From: Chryseobacterium sp. PMSZPI
GTDB taxonomy: Bacteria > Bacteroidota > Bacteroidia > Flavobacteriales > Weeksellaceae
Length of the DNA stretch: 64,000 nucleotides
Reading direction: 5' to 3'
Assembly: GCF_002835665.1 (NCBI RefSeq)
Contig: NZ_PIZV01000038.1
Span: 1-64,000, forward strand
Part shown: piece after piece, positions 43,324 through 53,300 of the stretch
How positions within the stretch are numbered: the first letter of the stretch is position 1
How the letters are laid out: every line of letters starts with the position of its first letter
Position numbers and translations under genes: made by a program
The notes under the pieces: generated by a model
Database searches by the model: none
The model's input: only the letters and a program-made list of their open reading frames with translations
What the model was told of the DNA's origin: nothing

Positions 43324-44865
43324 ATGAAAAAATATCTTTTATTGTTTATCATCGCGGTTTTCGTGATGTCTTGTTCAAAAAAAGTAGAAGTAAAAGGGAA
43401 AATTACCGGAAGTTCACCGTTAGAAAGAATTGAATTCGTAGAAGCTTCAGGAGTAGGAACCCTGCCTCTGATTAATATTGGGTTAGATAAAGAAGGTAAC
43501 TTTTCCGGGAACTTTGAGGCTCCTAAAGATGGGATGTATGTGATCAATTATGCAAACAGACAAAACCTTATCTATCTTGAAAGAGGTCAAAAAGTTAATA
43601 TCTCAGGAAATGGAGCTACTTTCCCAAGTGAATATATCGTTACTGGTGATGCTAAAAAGAATAATGATTTCCTTCAGGCTACTCAAAAATTTTTGGGAAC
43701 ATATGGTGCTAAGGTTAATCTAAACCAATTAATGAGTGGCGATGAAAATTCGTTCTTAAAAGGAATGCATAAGGTGGAAGCTGATATCAACAAGAATATG
43801 GATGAGCTTGCACAAAAAAATAATCCTAGTAAAGCATTATTGGAATGGAAAAAGAATGATATAAAAGTAACCATTCTTAACCTAATGGCAAATTATGAGA
43901 TGTCACACGGTCCGATGTCAGGAAATCCATCATATAAAGCATCTAAAGCCTTTAAAGATTACGAAACAAAGTTAGAAGATGATAAAGAGTCGATGGTAAA
44001 AACAATTCCTCTTTACAGACAATATCTATTGGTTAAAATGACACCTGATTTCCAAAAATATGCAGAAGCTAATAGTAAAGGAAAAACTGATATCACGACT
44101 TCAGAATTGTTTGCACAGTATTTGAAAACTAAAAAAGACCTTTCTCAGACTGCTAAAGATTATTTATTAGCATTTGTCATGGCTCAGGCGGATATTCATC
44201 CAACAACTCCGGCGAATAAGATTGACAAGATCAAAAAAATTATTGATACGGATATTAAGGACGCTACAATTAAAAGTGACCTGCTTAAAATGCAAATGGC
44301 AATTACAGGACTTAAAATCGGAGAAGTAGCACCTGAGGCTTCTTTAGTAAAACAAGATGGTAAAGCTTACAAGCTTTCTGAAAATAAAGGAAAACCATAC
44401 ATGTTGTTTTTCTATGCATCTTGGAATCCTTATATCAGTGAAGCAACAGTGCCTGTTTTAAAAGAGGTTGTTAATTTTTATAAATCAAAAATGAACTTTG
44501 TATTTGTAAATGTTGACGATACAAAAGATCAGTTTATCAAAACCAGCAATTCTTTATTAAAAGGAATCCAGGGGGTAAACGTATATGGAGAAGGAGGAAT
44601 GGAGTCTGATATTGCTAAAAAATATGGCGTTTATGGATTCAAATTACCTTGCTTTGTTATCATAGATAAAGACGGAAAAATTGCCAGCAGATCTTTTGTA
44701 AATTTAGGAGAGCAGGAATTAGTGACTATTTTGGATAAGCTGACAGGTCTTTCAGCTCCAAAAGTAGCTCCAAATGCTCAGATGCAGCCTGGATTACAAA
44801 TTGATCCTTCCGCACAACAACCGGCTCCACAGCCTGCTAGTCCTCAACCGGCTCCAACGAAATAA
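43324..44865 (+). CDS. Thioredoxin-fold (TlpA/AhpC-like) lipoprotein without CxxC
   Basis: A 513-residue lipoprotein with lipidated Cys17 (VFVMSC). Residues 20-130 resemble the DUF4369 domain that precedes TlpA-like thioredoxins in Bacteroidota (VKGKITGSSPLERIEFVEASG). A helical middle part leads to a C-terminal thioredoxin-fold domain from about residue 335 (IGEVAPEASLVKQDGKAYKLSENKGKPYMLFFYASW). Where CxxC should be, the sequence has Asn368-Pro-Tyr-Ile371, so both redox cysteines are lost. A Cys precedes the cis-Pro region (KLPCFVIIDKDG). The tail is Pro/Gln/Ala-rich. It is likely a binding or scaffold protein rather than a reductase. Confidence 0.82.
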   Translation: MKKYLLLFIIAVFVMSCSKKVEVKGKITGSSPLERIEFVEASGVGTLPLINIGLDKEGNFSGNFEAPKDGMYVINYANRQNLIYLERGQKVNISGNGATFPSEYIVTGDAKKNNDFLQATQKFLGTYGAKVNLNQLMSGDENSFLKGMHKVEADINKNMDELAQKNNPSKALLEWKKNDIKVTILNLMANYEMSHGPMSGNPSYKASKAFKDYETKLEDDKESMVKTIPLYRQYLLVKMTPDFQKYAEANSKGKTDITTSELFAQYLKTKKDLSQTAKDYLLAFVMAQADIHPTTPANKIDKIKKIIDTDIKDATIKSDLLKMQMAITGLKIGEVAPEASLVKQDGKAYKLSENKGKPYMLFFYASWNPYISEATVPVLKEVVNFYKSKMNFVFVNVDDTKDQFIKTSNSLLKGIQGVNVYGEGGMESDIAKKYGVYGFKLPCFVIIDKDGKIASRSFVNLGEQELVTILDKLTGLSAPKVAPNAQMQPGLQIDPSAQQPAPQPASPQPAPTK

Positions 44866-44884
44866 TAAACTTTAATATAGATGG

Positions 44885-44912
44885 AAACCTTATCTTCGGA
44901 TAAGGTTTTTTT
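44885..44912 (+). terminator. Terminator after the thioredoxin-fold gene
   Basis: AAACCTTATC, loop TTCG, GATAAGGTTT, then T run. Confidence 0.88.
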
Positions 44913-44917
44913 TATTG

Positions 44918-44925
44918 TATTTTTG
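44918..44925 (+). promoter_or_regulatory. Candidate -7 box (TATTTTTG) of rlmD
   Basis: Matches TAnnTTTG, directly behind the terminator and 48 bases before the rlmD ATG. Confidence 0.45.
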
Positions 44926-44973
44926 TAAGGTGAAACTTTTAAAGTTTCGATTAGGAAAATAGAAAATTTTAGA

Positions 44974-46386
44974 ATGAGCAGAAAGAATAAGAAAAATTTA
45001 GTTCTTGAAAATATAAAGTTGTTAACTGCCGGTGCAAAAGGAGTGGCAATCGGGAAAACGGAAGATGGTAAAACCGTTTTGGTTTCAGGAGCTATTCCGG
45101 GAGATATTGTGAATGTAAGGGTGAAAAAAGCCAAATCCAAATATTATGAAGGGGAAGCGGTAGAAGTATTGGAGAAATCTCCTTTTAGAGCAGAACCTAA
45201 ATGTGTGCATTTTGGAACTTGTGGAGGTTGCAAATGGCAGAATATGAGCTATGAAAAACAGCTTGATTTTAAACAAGAAGAGGTATATAATAATATCAAA
45301 AGAATTGGAGGAATCGAGGATTTTGAAACCGTATCGATATTAGGTTCCGAAGAGCAGTATTTTTATAGAAATAAAATGGAGTTCTCTTTCTCCAATGCAA
45401 GATGGCTTACCCAATACGAAATCAGTTCAGAAGAAAACTTTGGGAGTAAAGATGCTTTAGGGTTTCATATTCCTGGGATGTGGAGCAAGATTTTAGACCT
45501 TAAAGAATGTTTTCTTCAGGAAGATCCATCCAATGCTATAAGACTAGCCGTAAAGGAGTATAGTGTTGAAAACGGATTGGACTTCTTTGATGTTAGAAAT
45601 CATGAAGGATTCCTGAGAACTCTAATGATGAGACAAAACTCTAAAGGAGAATGGATGGTATTATTCCAGCTTTTTAGAGAAGAAAAAGAAAATAGGGAAA
45701 AACTTTTTGCATTTATATTAGAAAAGTTCCCGCAAATCAAAACATTAGTTTACGCGATTAATTCGAAAGCTAACGATTCTATCTATGATTTAGATATTAA
45801 TGTGTATTTTGGAGAAGGGTTTTTAATGGAAGAAATGGATGGGCTGAAGTTTAAAATCGGACCAAAATCATTTTTCCAGACCAATTATAAGCAAGCCTTG
45901 GAGCTGTATAGAAAAACACTTGAATTTGCAGACCTGAAAGGAGATGAAGTTGTATATGACTTGTATACCGGAACAGGAACAATTGCTCAATATGTAGCTA
46001 GAAATGCAAAACAGGTAATCGGAATAGAATCTGTTCAAGAAGCCATTGACGCAGCGATTGAGCATGCTGAGTTAAATGGGCTTACCAATACAACGTTCTA
46101 CTGTGGAGATATGAAAAATGTCTTTAACGATGAATTCATGGAAAATCATCCAAAAGCAGATGTATTGATTACCGATCCGCCAAGAGATGGAATGCACCAA
46201 AAAGTAGTTGAGCAAATATTGAAATTAGCTCCGGAGAAAGTAGTGTATGTAAGTTGTAACTCTGCAACACAGGCTAGAGATCTTGCATTGATGAAAGAAC
46301 ATTATACATTAGTAAAAATATTACCGGTAGATATGTTCCCGCAAACGCATCACGTGGAAAACATTGCATTGTTGATTAAAAAATAA
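44974..46386 (+). CDS. rlmD: 23S rRNA (uracil-5-)-methyltransferase RlmD
   Basis: A 470-residue TrmA/RlmC/RlmD-family enzyme that methylates a uridine of 23S rRNA (U1939 in E. coli numbering) with S-adenosylmethionine. An N-terminal TRAM domain (GAKGVAIGKTEDGKTVLVSGAIPGDIVNVRV) is followed by an iron-sulfur site with Cys77, Cys83 and Cys86 in CVHFGTCGGC. The SAM-binding region is VYDLYTGTGTIAQYVA, the DPPR motif is ITDPPRDG, and VYVSCNSATQARDL has the nucleophilic Cys. Exact target (RlmD rather than a TrmA-like enzyme) rests on the TRAM domain and cluster cysteines. Confidence 0.92.
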   Translation: MSRKNKKNLVLENIKLLTAGAKGVAIGKTEDGKTVLVSGAIPGDIVNVRVKKAKSKYYEGEAVEVLEKSPFRAEPKCVHFGTCGGCKWQNMSYEKQLDFKQEEVYNNIKRIGGIEDFETVSILGSEEQYFYRNKMEFSFSNARWLTQYEISSEENFGSKDALGFHIPGMWSKILDLKECFLQEDPSNAIRLAVKEYSVENGLDFFDVRNHEGFLRTLMMRQNSKGEWMVLFQLFREEKENREKLFAFILEKFPQIKTLVYAINSKANDSIYDLDINVYFGEGFLMEEMDGLKFKIGPKSFFQTNYKQALELYRKTLEFADLKGDEVVYDLYTGTGTIAQYVARNAKQVIGIESVQEAIDAAIEHAELNGLTNTTFYCGDMKNVFNDEFMENHPKADVLITDPPRDGMHQKVVEQILKLAPEKVVYVSCNSATQARDLALMKEHYTLVKILPVDMFPQTHHVENIALLIKK

Positions 46387-46417
46387 ATTTATTTAAATTT
46401 GAATTTCAAATCTTAAT

Positions 46418-46894
46418 ATGAAGTATTTTAAATTTCTCATAGCAGTCTGTTTTGTAGGAATGCTCTTTTCTTGTGGAGGTGATGATGATATCTGTGAAAG
46501 CGGAGAAGGAACACCCAGAATGAAGGTTGCTTTTAAGTCACAACAAACAGGAAAACTTAGAATATTAGACACACTCTATGTTGCTGTTGACTATGGTGCA
46601 GGAAAAGTGCAGCTAGGAAAACTTGCAGCAATTGATTCCCGATTGATTCCCTTACGAGTGGATGACTCTCCTTATACGGATGTTTATTTTAGATTGAGAC
46701 TAAACGGTCCTGAATCTAAAGTAAGAGTCAATTATACAACGAAGTCAACCTATGTATCTCCTGGATGTGGTGTCAAAAAATATTATGAGAATTTAAGCTC
46801 AGCATTAGTAACTCCCAATCCGGTTTTAAATCTGGAAGCCGGACAAAATCAAATAGAGAATGAAGACAAAACTAATCTTTACCTTGTTTTTTAG
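46418..46894 (+). CDS. DUF6452 family lipoprotein
   Basis: A 158-residue lipoprotein (signal peptide MKYFKFLIAVCFVGMLFSC, lipidated Cys19, followed by GGDDD). Blocks CESGEGTPRMKVAFKSQQTGKLR and SKVRVNYTTKSTYVSPGCGVKKYYENL match the family wording known in Flavobacteriia. The mature domain looks beta-rich. It follows rlmD by 31 bases and overlaps the next gene by 35 bases. The pair DUF6452-DUF6048 after rlmD is a conserved flavobacterial arrangement, suggesting linked function at the outer membrane. Confidence 0.82.
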   Translation: MKYFKFLIAVCFVGMLFSCGGDDDICESGEGTPRMKVAFKSQQTGKLRILDTLYVAVDYGAGKVQLGKLAAIDSRLIPLRVDDSPYTDVYFRLRLNGPESKVRVNYTTKSTYVSPGCGVKKYYENLSSALVTPNPVLNLEAGQNQIENEDKTNLYLVF

Positions 46895-47528
46895 TCTATT
46901 AGGAATAATAGGCCGGGCTCAAGAAAAGAAAGATAAAAAAGAAGAAAAAAAAGCTCATTGGAAGTATGAACCGAATTTTATGGTCGGTCTTGATGTGCTT
47001 AATACGGGAGTTTCTTTCTTTTCGGACAGAAAACTATATCAGGGTTTTATTTCCTCGAAGATAAAAGAGAATGTTCATGCTATAGCTGAGGCGGGTTTTG
47101 AGAAAAACGTATATCAAAAGAACGGTTATGATGCAAAAGCGAGTGGTCCGTTTATTAAATTGGGAGGATTCTATATGCTGGCAAAAGATGCCGAAAATGA
47201 ATTTAATGGATTTTATGTTGGTGGAAAGGTAGCCGGGGCTTTTTATAACCAGGAATATATGGCTATCCCGGTTCGTGGGTTTGGGGGAAGTAATTCTTCT
47301 GTAGCATTTCCATCATCATCTCAATCCTCATTTTGGTTGGAAGGTACATTGGGGGGCAGAGTACAATTATTTGATTCAAACTTTTATATTGATGTGAATC
47401 TTCAGCCCCGTTATTTAGTTTATACTTCCAAGCAGGAAAATATATCCCCGATGATCGTCCCCGGATTTGGAAGGAGTTCTTCCAAATTCAATATGGGGTT
47501 TGCTTGGAACATAGCATATAAATTTTAA
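46860..47528 (+). CDS. DUF6048 family probable outer-membrane beta-barrel protein
   Basis: A 222-residue exported protein with signal peptide MKTKLIFTLFFSLLGIIGRAQ, a charged linker (EKKDKKEEKKAHWKYEPNF) and alternating beta strands ending in an aromatic C-terminus (FNMGFAWNIAYKF), as expected for an outer-membrane barrel. Its start lies inside the end of the DUF6452 gene (35-base overlap), so the two proteins are translated together and the lipoprotein may help assemble or plug the barrel. It converges with the next gene, sharing 4 bases at the stop codons. Confidence 0.82.
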   Translation: MKTKLIFTLFFSLLGIIGRAQEKKDKKEEKKAHWKYEPNFMVGLDVLNTGVSFFSDRKLYQGFISSKIKENVHAIAEAGFEKNVYQKNGYDAKASGPFIKLGGFYMLAKDAENEFNGFYVGGKVAGAFYNQEYMAIPVRGFGGSNSSVAFPSSSQSSFWLEGTLGGRVQLFDSNFYIDVNLQPRYLVYTSKQENISPMIVPGFGRSSSKFNMGFAWNIAYKF

Positions 47529-48049
47529 GGAGCATTTCTTTTTGGAGTTTTCTTAATGATATTTTTTGTCGAGTTATTTTGAATTTCATCATATAAATTT
47601 TCTAACTCTTTAGGTGGAATCCCGGCATCAAAACTTGATGACGTAAATACATTGTTTTCATAAGTGATAGAAATAGTCGCTGCTAAGGCCCTGTCAGAGA
47701 ATCTGCCTGTTGTTGGAGATTGTAGGGTGGATATTTTTGACAGGTCTATTAGATTTACCTGTGCTGTGATTTTTTTCCATTCTTCTACAGAAATAGGAGA
47801 AGTGACACTGTTTCCGTTTAATGAAGAAACTTTAGACGTCGGAGTATAAATTATAACTCTATTTGTTCCTCTTGTTTGTTCCGTTAACTCTATTTTTTCA
47901 ATTTTTGATTGTTGTAGATTAATCAGTGGTTTATTTTTGATTTCATTATTCTTTTTTTGAGAAGTGCAATTTAAGTAAATTATATTAATAAGTATGGTTA
48001 TTAATGGTATTGCTACTTTTGTTATTGGTTTTTTTTGTAAAAATTTCAT
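47525..48049 (-). CDS. Hypothetical lipoprotein, 174 aa
   Basis: A 174-residue predicted lipoprotein; the N-terminal helix ITKVAIPLITILINIIYLNC ends at a likely lipidated Cys near residue 28. The mature part includes KIEKIELTEQTRGTNRVIIYTPTSKVSSLNG, EEWKKITAQVNLIDLSKISTLQSPTTGRFSDRALAATISITYEN and a basic tail. The 'SxPTTGRFSDRALAATI' block looks conserved but I cannot name a family. It ends tail-to-tail with the DUF6048 gene, overlapping by 4 bases, and is divergent from the M43-like protease gene. Confidence 0.78.
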   Translation of the reverse strand: MKFLQKKPITKVAIPLITILINIIYLNCTSQKKNNEIKNKPLINLQQSKIEKIELTEQTRGTNRVIIYTPTSKVSSLNGNSVTSPISVEEWKKITAQVNLIDLSKISTLQSPTTGRFSDRALAATISITYENNVFTSSSFDAGIPPKELENLYDEIQNNSTKNIIKKTPKRNAP

Positions 48050-48087
48050 TTTATTTAATTTATTAACTTAAATTATATTATAAATAA

Positions 48088-48095
48088 TATATTTG
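48088..48095 (+). promoter_or_regulatory. Candidate -7 box (TATATTTG) of the M43-like protease gene
   Basis: Full match to TAnnTTTG, 22 bases before the ATG. Confidence 0.5.
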
Positions 48096-48116
48096 TAAAG
48101 TTAATAAAAATATAAA

Positions 48117-50171
48117 ATGCGTAATTCTACTACTTCAAAAACTTTTTTTTTATTACCTCTGTTATGTATGGGTTTATTTAGTGCTCAGGTAAAAGATGGA
48201 AATAAAATAATCAAGAAAGAGTCTAAATTTGCCAAAAAATCTCCACAGGAACTATTAAAAACTAATGGTTTTGACAGATGTTCTACTGTAGAGTATGAAA
48301 ACTATCTGCAAGCAAAATATCCAGGAAGATTAACTGAAGAGCAATTTGAGGCTTGGTTAGCTCCTTTAATAGAAAGAGAAAAGGTAAATACAAGCACTAA
48401 TAAATCTCAAAACGGAAATATTATTACAATCCCTGTCGTTGTACACGTTATTCATAGTGGGCAAAATGTTGGAATGGCTCCTAATATTGTTGATGAGCAA
48501 GTAATGTCTCAGATTACGGTAATGAATAATGATTACAGAAAAATTTTAAGTACACCAGGTTATAATACAAATCCAGTAGGAGCAGATACACAAATTCAAT
48601 TTGTTTTAGCTAAAGTAGATCCTAATGGGAATCCTACCAATGGTATTGACAGGGTGAATCTGTGCCAGGATAGCTGGTCACAAATTGATATTGATACTGT
48701 TGTTAAACCTCAGACAATTTGGGATCCTACAAAATACATGAATATGTGGAGTGTTAATTTTGCTGATGCCTCTTTATTAGGGTATGCTCAATTTCCTTCC
48801 AATTCTACATTACCAGGTTTAAATGTAAATGGAGGAGCTGCAAATAGTGATGGGGTAGTTGCTAATTTTGCCACTTTTGGTAGTAGTGATTACAACACAA
48901 ATAATACTTTTATGCTTTCTGCACCTTATGATAAAGGTCGAACAATGACGCATGAAGTAGGACACTTTCTAGGATTAAGACATATTTGGGGAGATGCAGC
49001 ATGCGGAACAGATTATTGTGCGGATACTCCTACACATAGAACATCTAACGGTGGATGTCCTACGCATCCGAAATCAAATACTTGTGGTACAGCTGACGAA
49101 ATGTTCGAAAACTACATGGATTATACCAATGATACATGTATGAATATTTTTACTAACGATCAAAAAACGCGTATCACAACAGTAATGAACAATTCTCCAA
49201 GAAGGGTTGAATTGAAAACATCTATCGCTGATCAGCCTATTCCATTATTTGCTAATGATGCAGAAGTCAAAATAGATGGTGGATGTGCATTGGGCAACTG
49301 TGGTGGTGGGATGTTGCGTTTCGCTTTATATAATAGAGGAACAAGTAATCTTACATCTGCAGCTATTTCTTATTCATTTAATGGAGGGGTAACTCAAACT
49401 TATAATTGGACAGGTAATTTAGCTCAAGATAAATCCAGTATTATATCGATTCCGGTAAATAGTTCAATCCCATCTTCGTCAGTAACGGCAACAATTACTT
49501 CTGCAAATGGAGGAGTAGATCAAAGAAGTTCGAATAATACGGCAATTGGAAGCTATGTTAAGCCAACAGCTCCAGATTATATACCAACAGCTACAACAGT
49601 AGTATTCAAATTGCAAAGAGATTATTTTGGTTCTGAAACAATGTGGACTTTGAAAAATAGTGCAGGTCAAATTGTAAAATATGGAGGCCCATACGCTGAT
49701 GTAAGTAACCCTACGACAAGTACTCCACTGCCAGCGCTTATCACTCAAACGTGGACATTGCCTTTAGATTGCTATGTGTTTACAATTTCTGATTCGGAAG
49801 GTGATGGATTGGGTTATGGAGGCTATGTTGATTTGTCAACAAATAATGGGCAGGTTATTATTTATCATGGTGCTGATGATATTAATTCTTACGCTACAAA
49901 AGCTTTTACTAATCAGCAAGTATTGAGTACAACCGAAGTGACTAAAAAAGATACTTTTGGTATTTATCCAAATCCGGTAAATGATGTCTTGAATATTACT
50001 AAAGTTTCAAATAAGGCTACTTTTGAGATCTATAATACAGTAGGTCAGGTTGTGAAAAAAGGCGTAATTGATAATAATAGAGTAAATGTAGTTGAATTGC
50101 TGAGAGGAGATTATATTATTACTATAAAGGATAAGAATATTTCGGAAAATTTTAAATTCATCAAAAAATAA
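48117..50171 (+). CDS. Secreted pappalysin-like zinc metalloprotease with T9SS sorting domain
   Basis: A 684-residue secreted protease. A signal peptide (MRNSTTSKTFFLLPLLCMGLFSAQ) and an N-terminal region (VPVVVHVIHSGQNVG) precede the M43 catalytic core. HEVGHFLGLRHIWGD at residues 279-293 supplies zinc ligands His279, His283 and His289 and catalytic Glu280; NYMDYTND is the Met-turn. Cys-rich sequence (DAACGTDYCADTP) fits M43B pappalysin-type enzymes. Then come beta-rich domains and a C-terminal type A sorting domain (about residues 610-684, FGIYPNPVNDVLNITKVSNKATFEIYN and ending FKFIKK) for type IX secretion. First of a cluster of four T9SS cargo genes. Confidence 0.93.
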   Translation: MRNSTTSKTFFLLPLLCMGLFSAQVKDGNKIIKKESKFAKKSPQELLKTNGFDRCSTVEYENYLQAKYPGRLTEEQFEAWLAPLIEREKVNTSTNKSQNGNIITIPVVVHVIHSGQNVGMAPNIVDEQVMSQITVMNNDYRKILSTPGYNTNPVGADTQIQFVLAKVDPNGNPTNGIDRVNLCQDSWSQIDIDTVVKPQTIWDPTKYMNMWSVNFADASLLGYAQFPSNSTLPGLNVNGGAANSDGVVANFATFGSSDYNTNNTFMLSAPYDKGRTMTHEVGHFLGLRHIWGDAACGTDYCADTPTHRTSNGGCPTHPKSNTCGTADEMFENYMDYTNDTCMNIFTNDQKTRITTVMNNSPRRVELKTSIADQPIPLFANDAEVKIDGGCALGNCGGGMLRFALYNRGTSNLTSAAISYSFNGGVTQTYNWTGNLAQDKSSIISIPVNSSIPSSSVTATITSANGGVDQRSSNNTAIGSYVKPTAPDYIPTATTVVFKLQRDYFGSETMWTLKNSAGQIVKYGGPYADVSNPTTSTPLPALITQTWTLPLDCYVFTISDSEGDGLGYGGYVDLSTNNGQVIIYHGADDINSYATKAFTNQQVLSTTEVTKKDTFGIYPNPVNDVLNITKVSNKATFEIYNTVGQVVKKGVIDNNRVNVVELLRGDYIITIKDKNISENFKFIKK

Positions 50172-50197
50172 AAAGAATTTTAACTAACTAATAGTAG

Positions 50198-50226
50198 ATC
50201 CTCAGAGTTTTCTGGGGATTTTTTAT
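50198..50226 (+). terminator. Terminator after the M43-like protease gene
   Basis: ATCCTCAG, loop AGTTTT, CTGGGGAT and T tract; one G-T wobble. Confidence 0.8.
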
Positions 50227-50352
50227 TTATTTGTTTGTGGTTGTATTTGTTAATTTTTTATTATTTTTATTTTTCTTGTTTATTTATTTTGATTTTTGTT
50301 TATTTTATGTGAATTATTTGTTATTTAATTATGTTTTTTATTAAAGTTTTGA

Positions 50353-50360
50353 TATTTTTG
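50353..50360 (+). promoter_or_regulatory. Candidate -7 box (TATTTTTG) of the first reprolysin-like gene
   Basis: Matches TAnnTTTG, 27 bases before the ATG, in a very T-rich gap. Confidence 0.4.
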
Positions 50361-50386
50361 TTGAATATGAATTTTAAAAAATAATT

Positions 50387-53300
50387 ATGAAAAGACTGCT
50401 TACTACTTTGATGTGTGCATTTGTAGGAGGGGCAATGTTCGGACAATGGACGCCTGCTACTGCAAATGTAAACAGCGGGAAAAGAGATGTGGCTATCAAG
50501 GCTACTCGGATGGAAACGTACTTCAAATTGGACTTAGATCAATTAAGATCCCAATTGAGAGGTGCGCAGGAAATGGGAGCAAACTCTAAACCGGTAATGG
50601 TTTCAATTCCTATGTTAGATGGTAAAATTCAAAGATTTAATGTTTATAGCTTTCCTGTTGTTGTAAAAGAACTTGCAGATCAATATCAGTTAGGTTCTTA
50701 TATCGGAACAGCAGTTGATGATCCGACACAACAAATTAGATTTTCTGTAGCACCTAATGATTTCCAGTCTATGTTATTTAAAGATGGGAATTATGAATTT
50801 ATTGAGCCTGTAGACAAATCTACCGGACTATATTCTGTACATCCTAAAACGCAAAAAACAGGAAATAAAGCTTTTGAATGTAGTACTACTGAAAAGCCTA
50901 GTGCTGTACAAAGCTTACAAAATTTGTATAATAATGCTAATTCATTTGCTCACCAGCCGGGATCATTCAGTAGAAGCTCCGATAAGAAGTTTCGTACGAT
51001 GAGATTAGCATTGTCTGTTACAGGAGAATATACAACATACTTTAATGGTGTTCCAGGTGCAATTGCTGCTATTAATGCAACAATGACAAGGGTGAATGGT
51101 GTATTTGAAAAAGATTTTGCACTACATTTATATGTTCAGAACTTCCAAAATATTATTTTCCCGAATCCTGTCACAGACCCTTATTCAGATGCGGTATTAA
51201 CTCCTCCTGCTGTGGGAGGTGCAGCTGGAGCTTGGAATGGAGAGCTTATGAATGCTTTACATACTTATGTTGGTGAAGCTAATTTTGATATAGGGCATTT
51301 ATTTGGAGCTACCGGAGGTGGAGGTAATGCAGGATGTATCGGTTGTGTTTGTAGTGATGATATGACTTTAGATCAGTATGGTGATCCTGTAGCTTATAAA
51401 GGATCTGGATTTACTTCTCCTGCTGATGGCAAGCCTTACGGAGATAACTTTGATATTGATTATGTAGCACACGAATTGGGGCACCAGCTTGGAGCTAACC
51501 ATACTTATTCCAATAGAATTGAAGGAACAGGTGTAAACATGGAACCAGGTTCAGGATCTACTATTATGGGATATGCGGGAATCACAGGAGCCGCTACAGA
51601 TGTTCAGGCGCACTCTGACCCATATTTCCATAAAGCAAGTATCGGGCAGGTTCAAACAAACTTAATGAATACAACATGTGATGTTGAAACGAATGTAAGC
51701 AATAACCCTCCTGTAATTGCGGCATTGTCAAATTATACGATTCCTAAGAAAACTGCATTTGTTTTAACGGCTAATGTTACAGATCCAGAAAATGATCCAA
51801 TGACCTATACATGGGAACAGGTGGATAGTGGAATGACTGTTTCGCAAACTATTAATAAAACTAATATAGGAACAACTACTTATGGTGCTTCGTTTAGATC
51901 TGTTTTACCATCAACAAGCCCTACAAGATATTTTCCTAAATTTTCATCAGTGATAGCAGGTGCCTTAGATAATTCTTTAAATACCTGGGAGTCTACATCG
52001 CAGGTAGCTAGAACTTCTAATTTTGCGATTACAGCAAGAGATAATAATGCTAATGTACAACAACAGCAGACTAGTACGGCACAACAGACAATCACGGTTG
52101 GAAATGACGGACCCTTCCAGGTTACGCAGGCATATATGTATACGAACGCTGCATCTAATTTAACATGGGATGTTGCTAATACATCTAATGCTCCTTATAG
52201 TGTGGCTAATGTGAAGATTGATTATTCAACAGATAATGGAACGACTTGGACTGTTTTAACTCCGTCTACTCCTAATGATGGGACAGAACCTTTTACAATG
52301 CCTGGAACATTGAATGGTCAGACTATTTTAATGAGGGTTTCTTCTATAGGAAATGTTTTTTATGCAGTTAAAAAAGTATATGTAAATACTCAATCTACAT
52401 GTGGAACTGCACCTGTTGGTGTGACGGTTCAAAATATAACGATTAATGGAGCGGGAGTTACATGGGCGCCTGTTTCAGGAGCCGATTCTTATGTGGTACA
52501 GTATAAATTAGCTTCTGCTTCAACATGGTCTCAGGTGACTGCTTCTACCAATTCTGCGACATTATCAGGATTGATGGATTGTTTATCTTATCAGGTTCAG
52601 GTAGCTTCTGTTTGTTCAGGGGTAACAGGATCATATTCTACTCCGGTTACTTTCTCAACACCTTGTGTAACTTATTGTACGACTGGAGCTACCGCGAGCG
52701 GTGTAGATAATTATATCTCTAATGTGTCATTAGGAGCGGTAAATAATGCAACGGGAGGGACATTATATTCTGATTTTACTGCTAATGCGGGGCTACAAAT
52801 TGTTTTGCAACCTGGAAGTATTAATACTATAAACGTTGCTCTTACAACTACTACTGGAGCAACAGCTAATGCTATGGCTGCATGGATTGACTACAATAAA
52901 AATGGAGTTTTTGAATCTAATGAAAAAGTTATTAACATGCCTGTCACTAATTTAGTAGTAGGTATTACGAATAAGACTGCTACATTTACAGTGCCTGCAT
53001 CAGCAGTAACAAATTCTCCACTAAGAATGAGAGTAATGACTGTTTTAGCGAGTCCTGTAGGAGCTAGTCTTCCGGATTCTTTTGCATGTGCAAGTTACTC
53101 TTATGGAGAGACTGAAGATTATAATGTAATTATTACAAATAACCTTGGAACTTCAGAAACAGGTCTTAAAAATAGTGATATCCAAATATATCCAAATCCG
53201 GTAACAGATGTTTTAAATGTAACGAAGGTTTCAGATAAAGCAACTTATAAAATTTACAGTGCTGCAGGTCAGCTGGTAAATGAAGGATCTGTCAATAGCG

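Noticed and set aside
47664-47849. 61-residue plus-strand frame in the lipoprotein region
   Set aside because: Shadow of the minus-strand gene at 47525-48049; no signal or family features.
50230-50386. T-rich repeats of the type TTTATTTATTTTG as a CRISPR or tandem repeat
   Set aside because: Simple AT-rich intergenic sequence with no regular unit or spacers.
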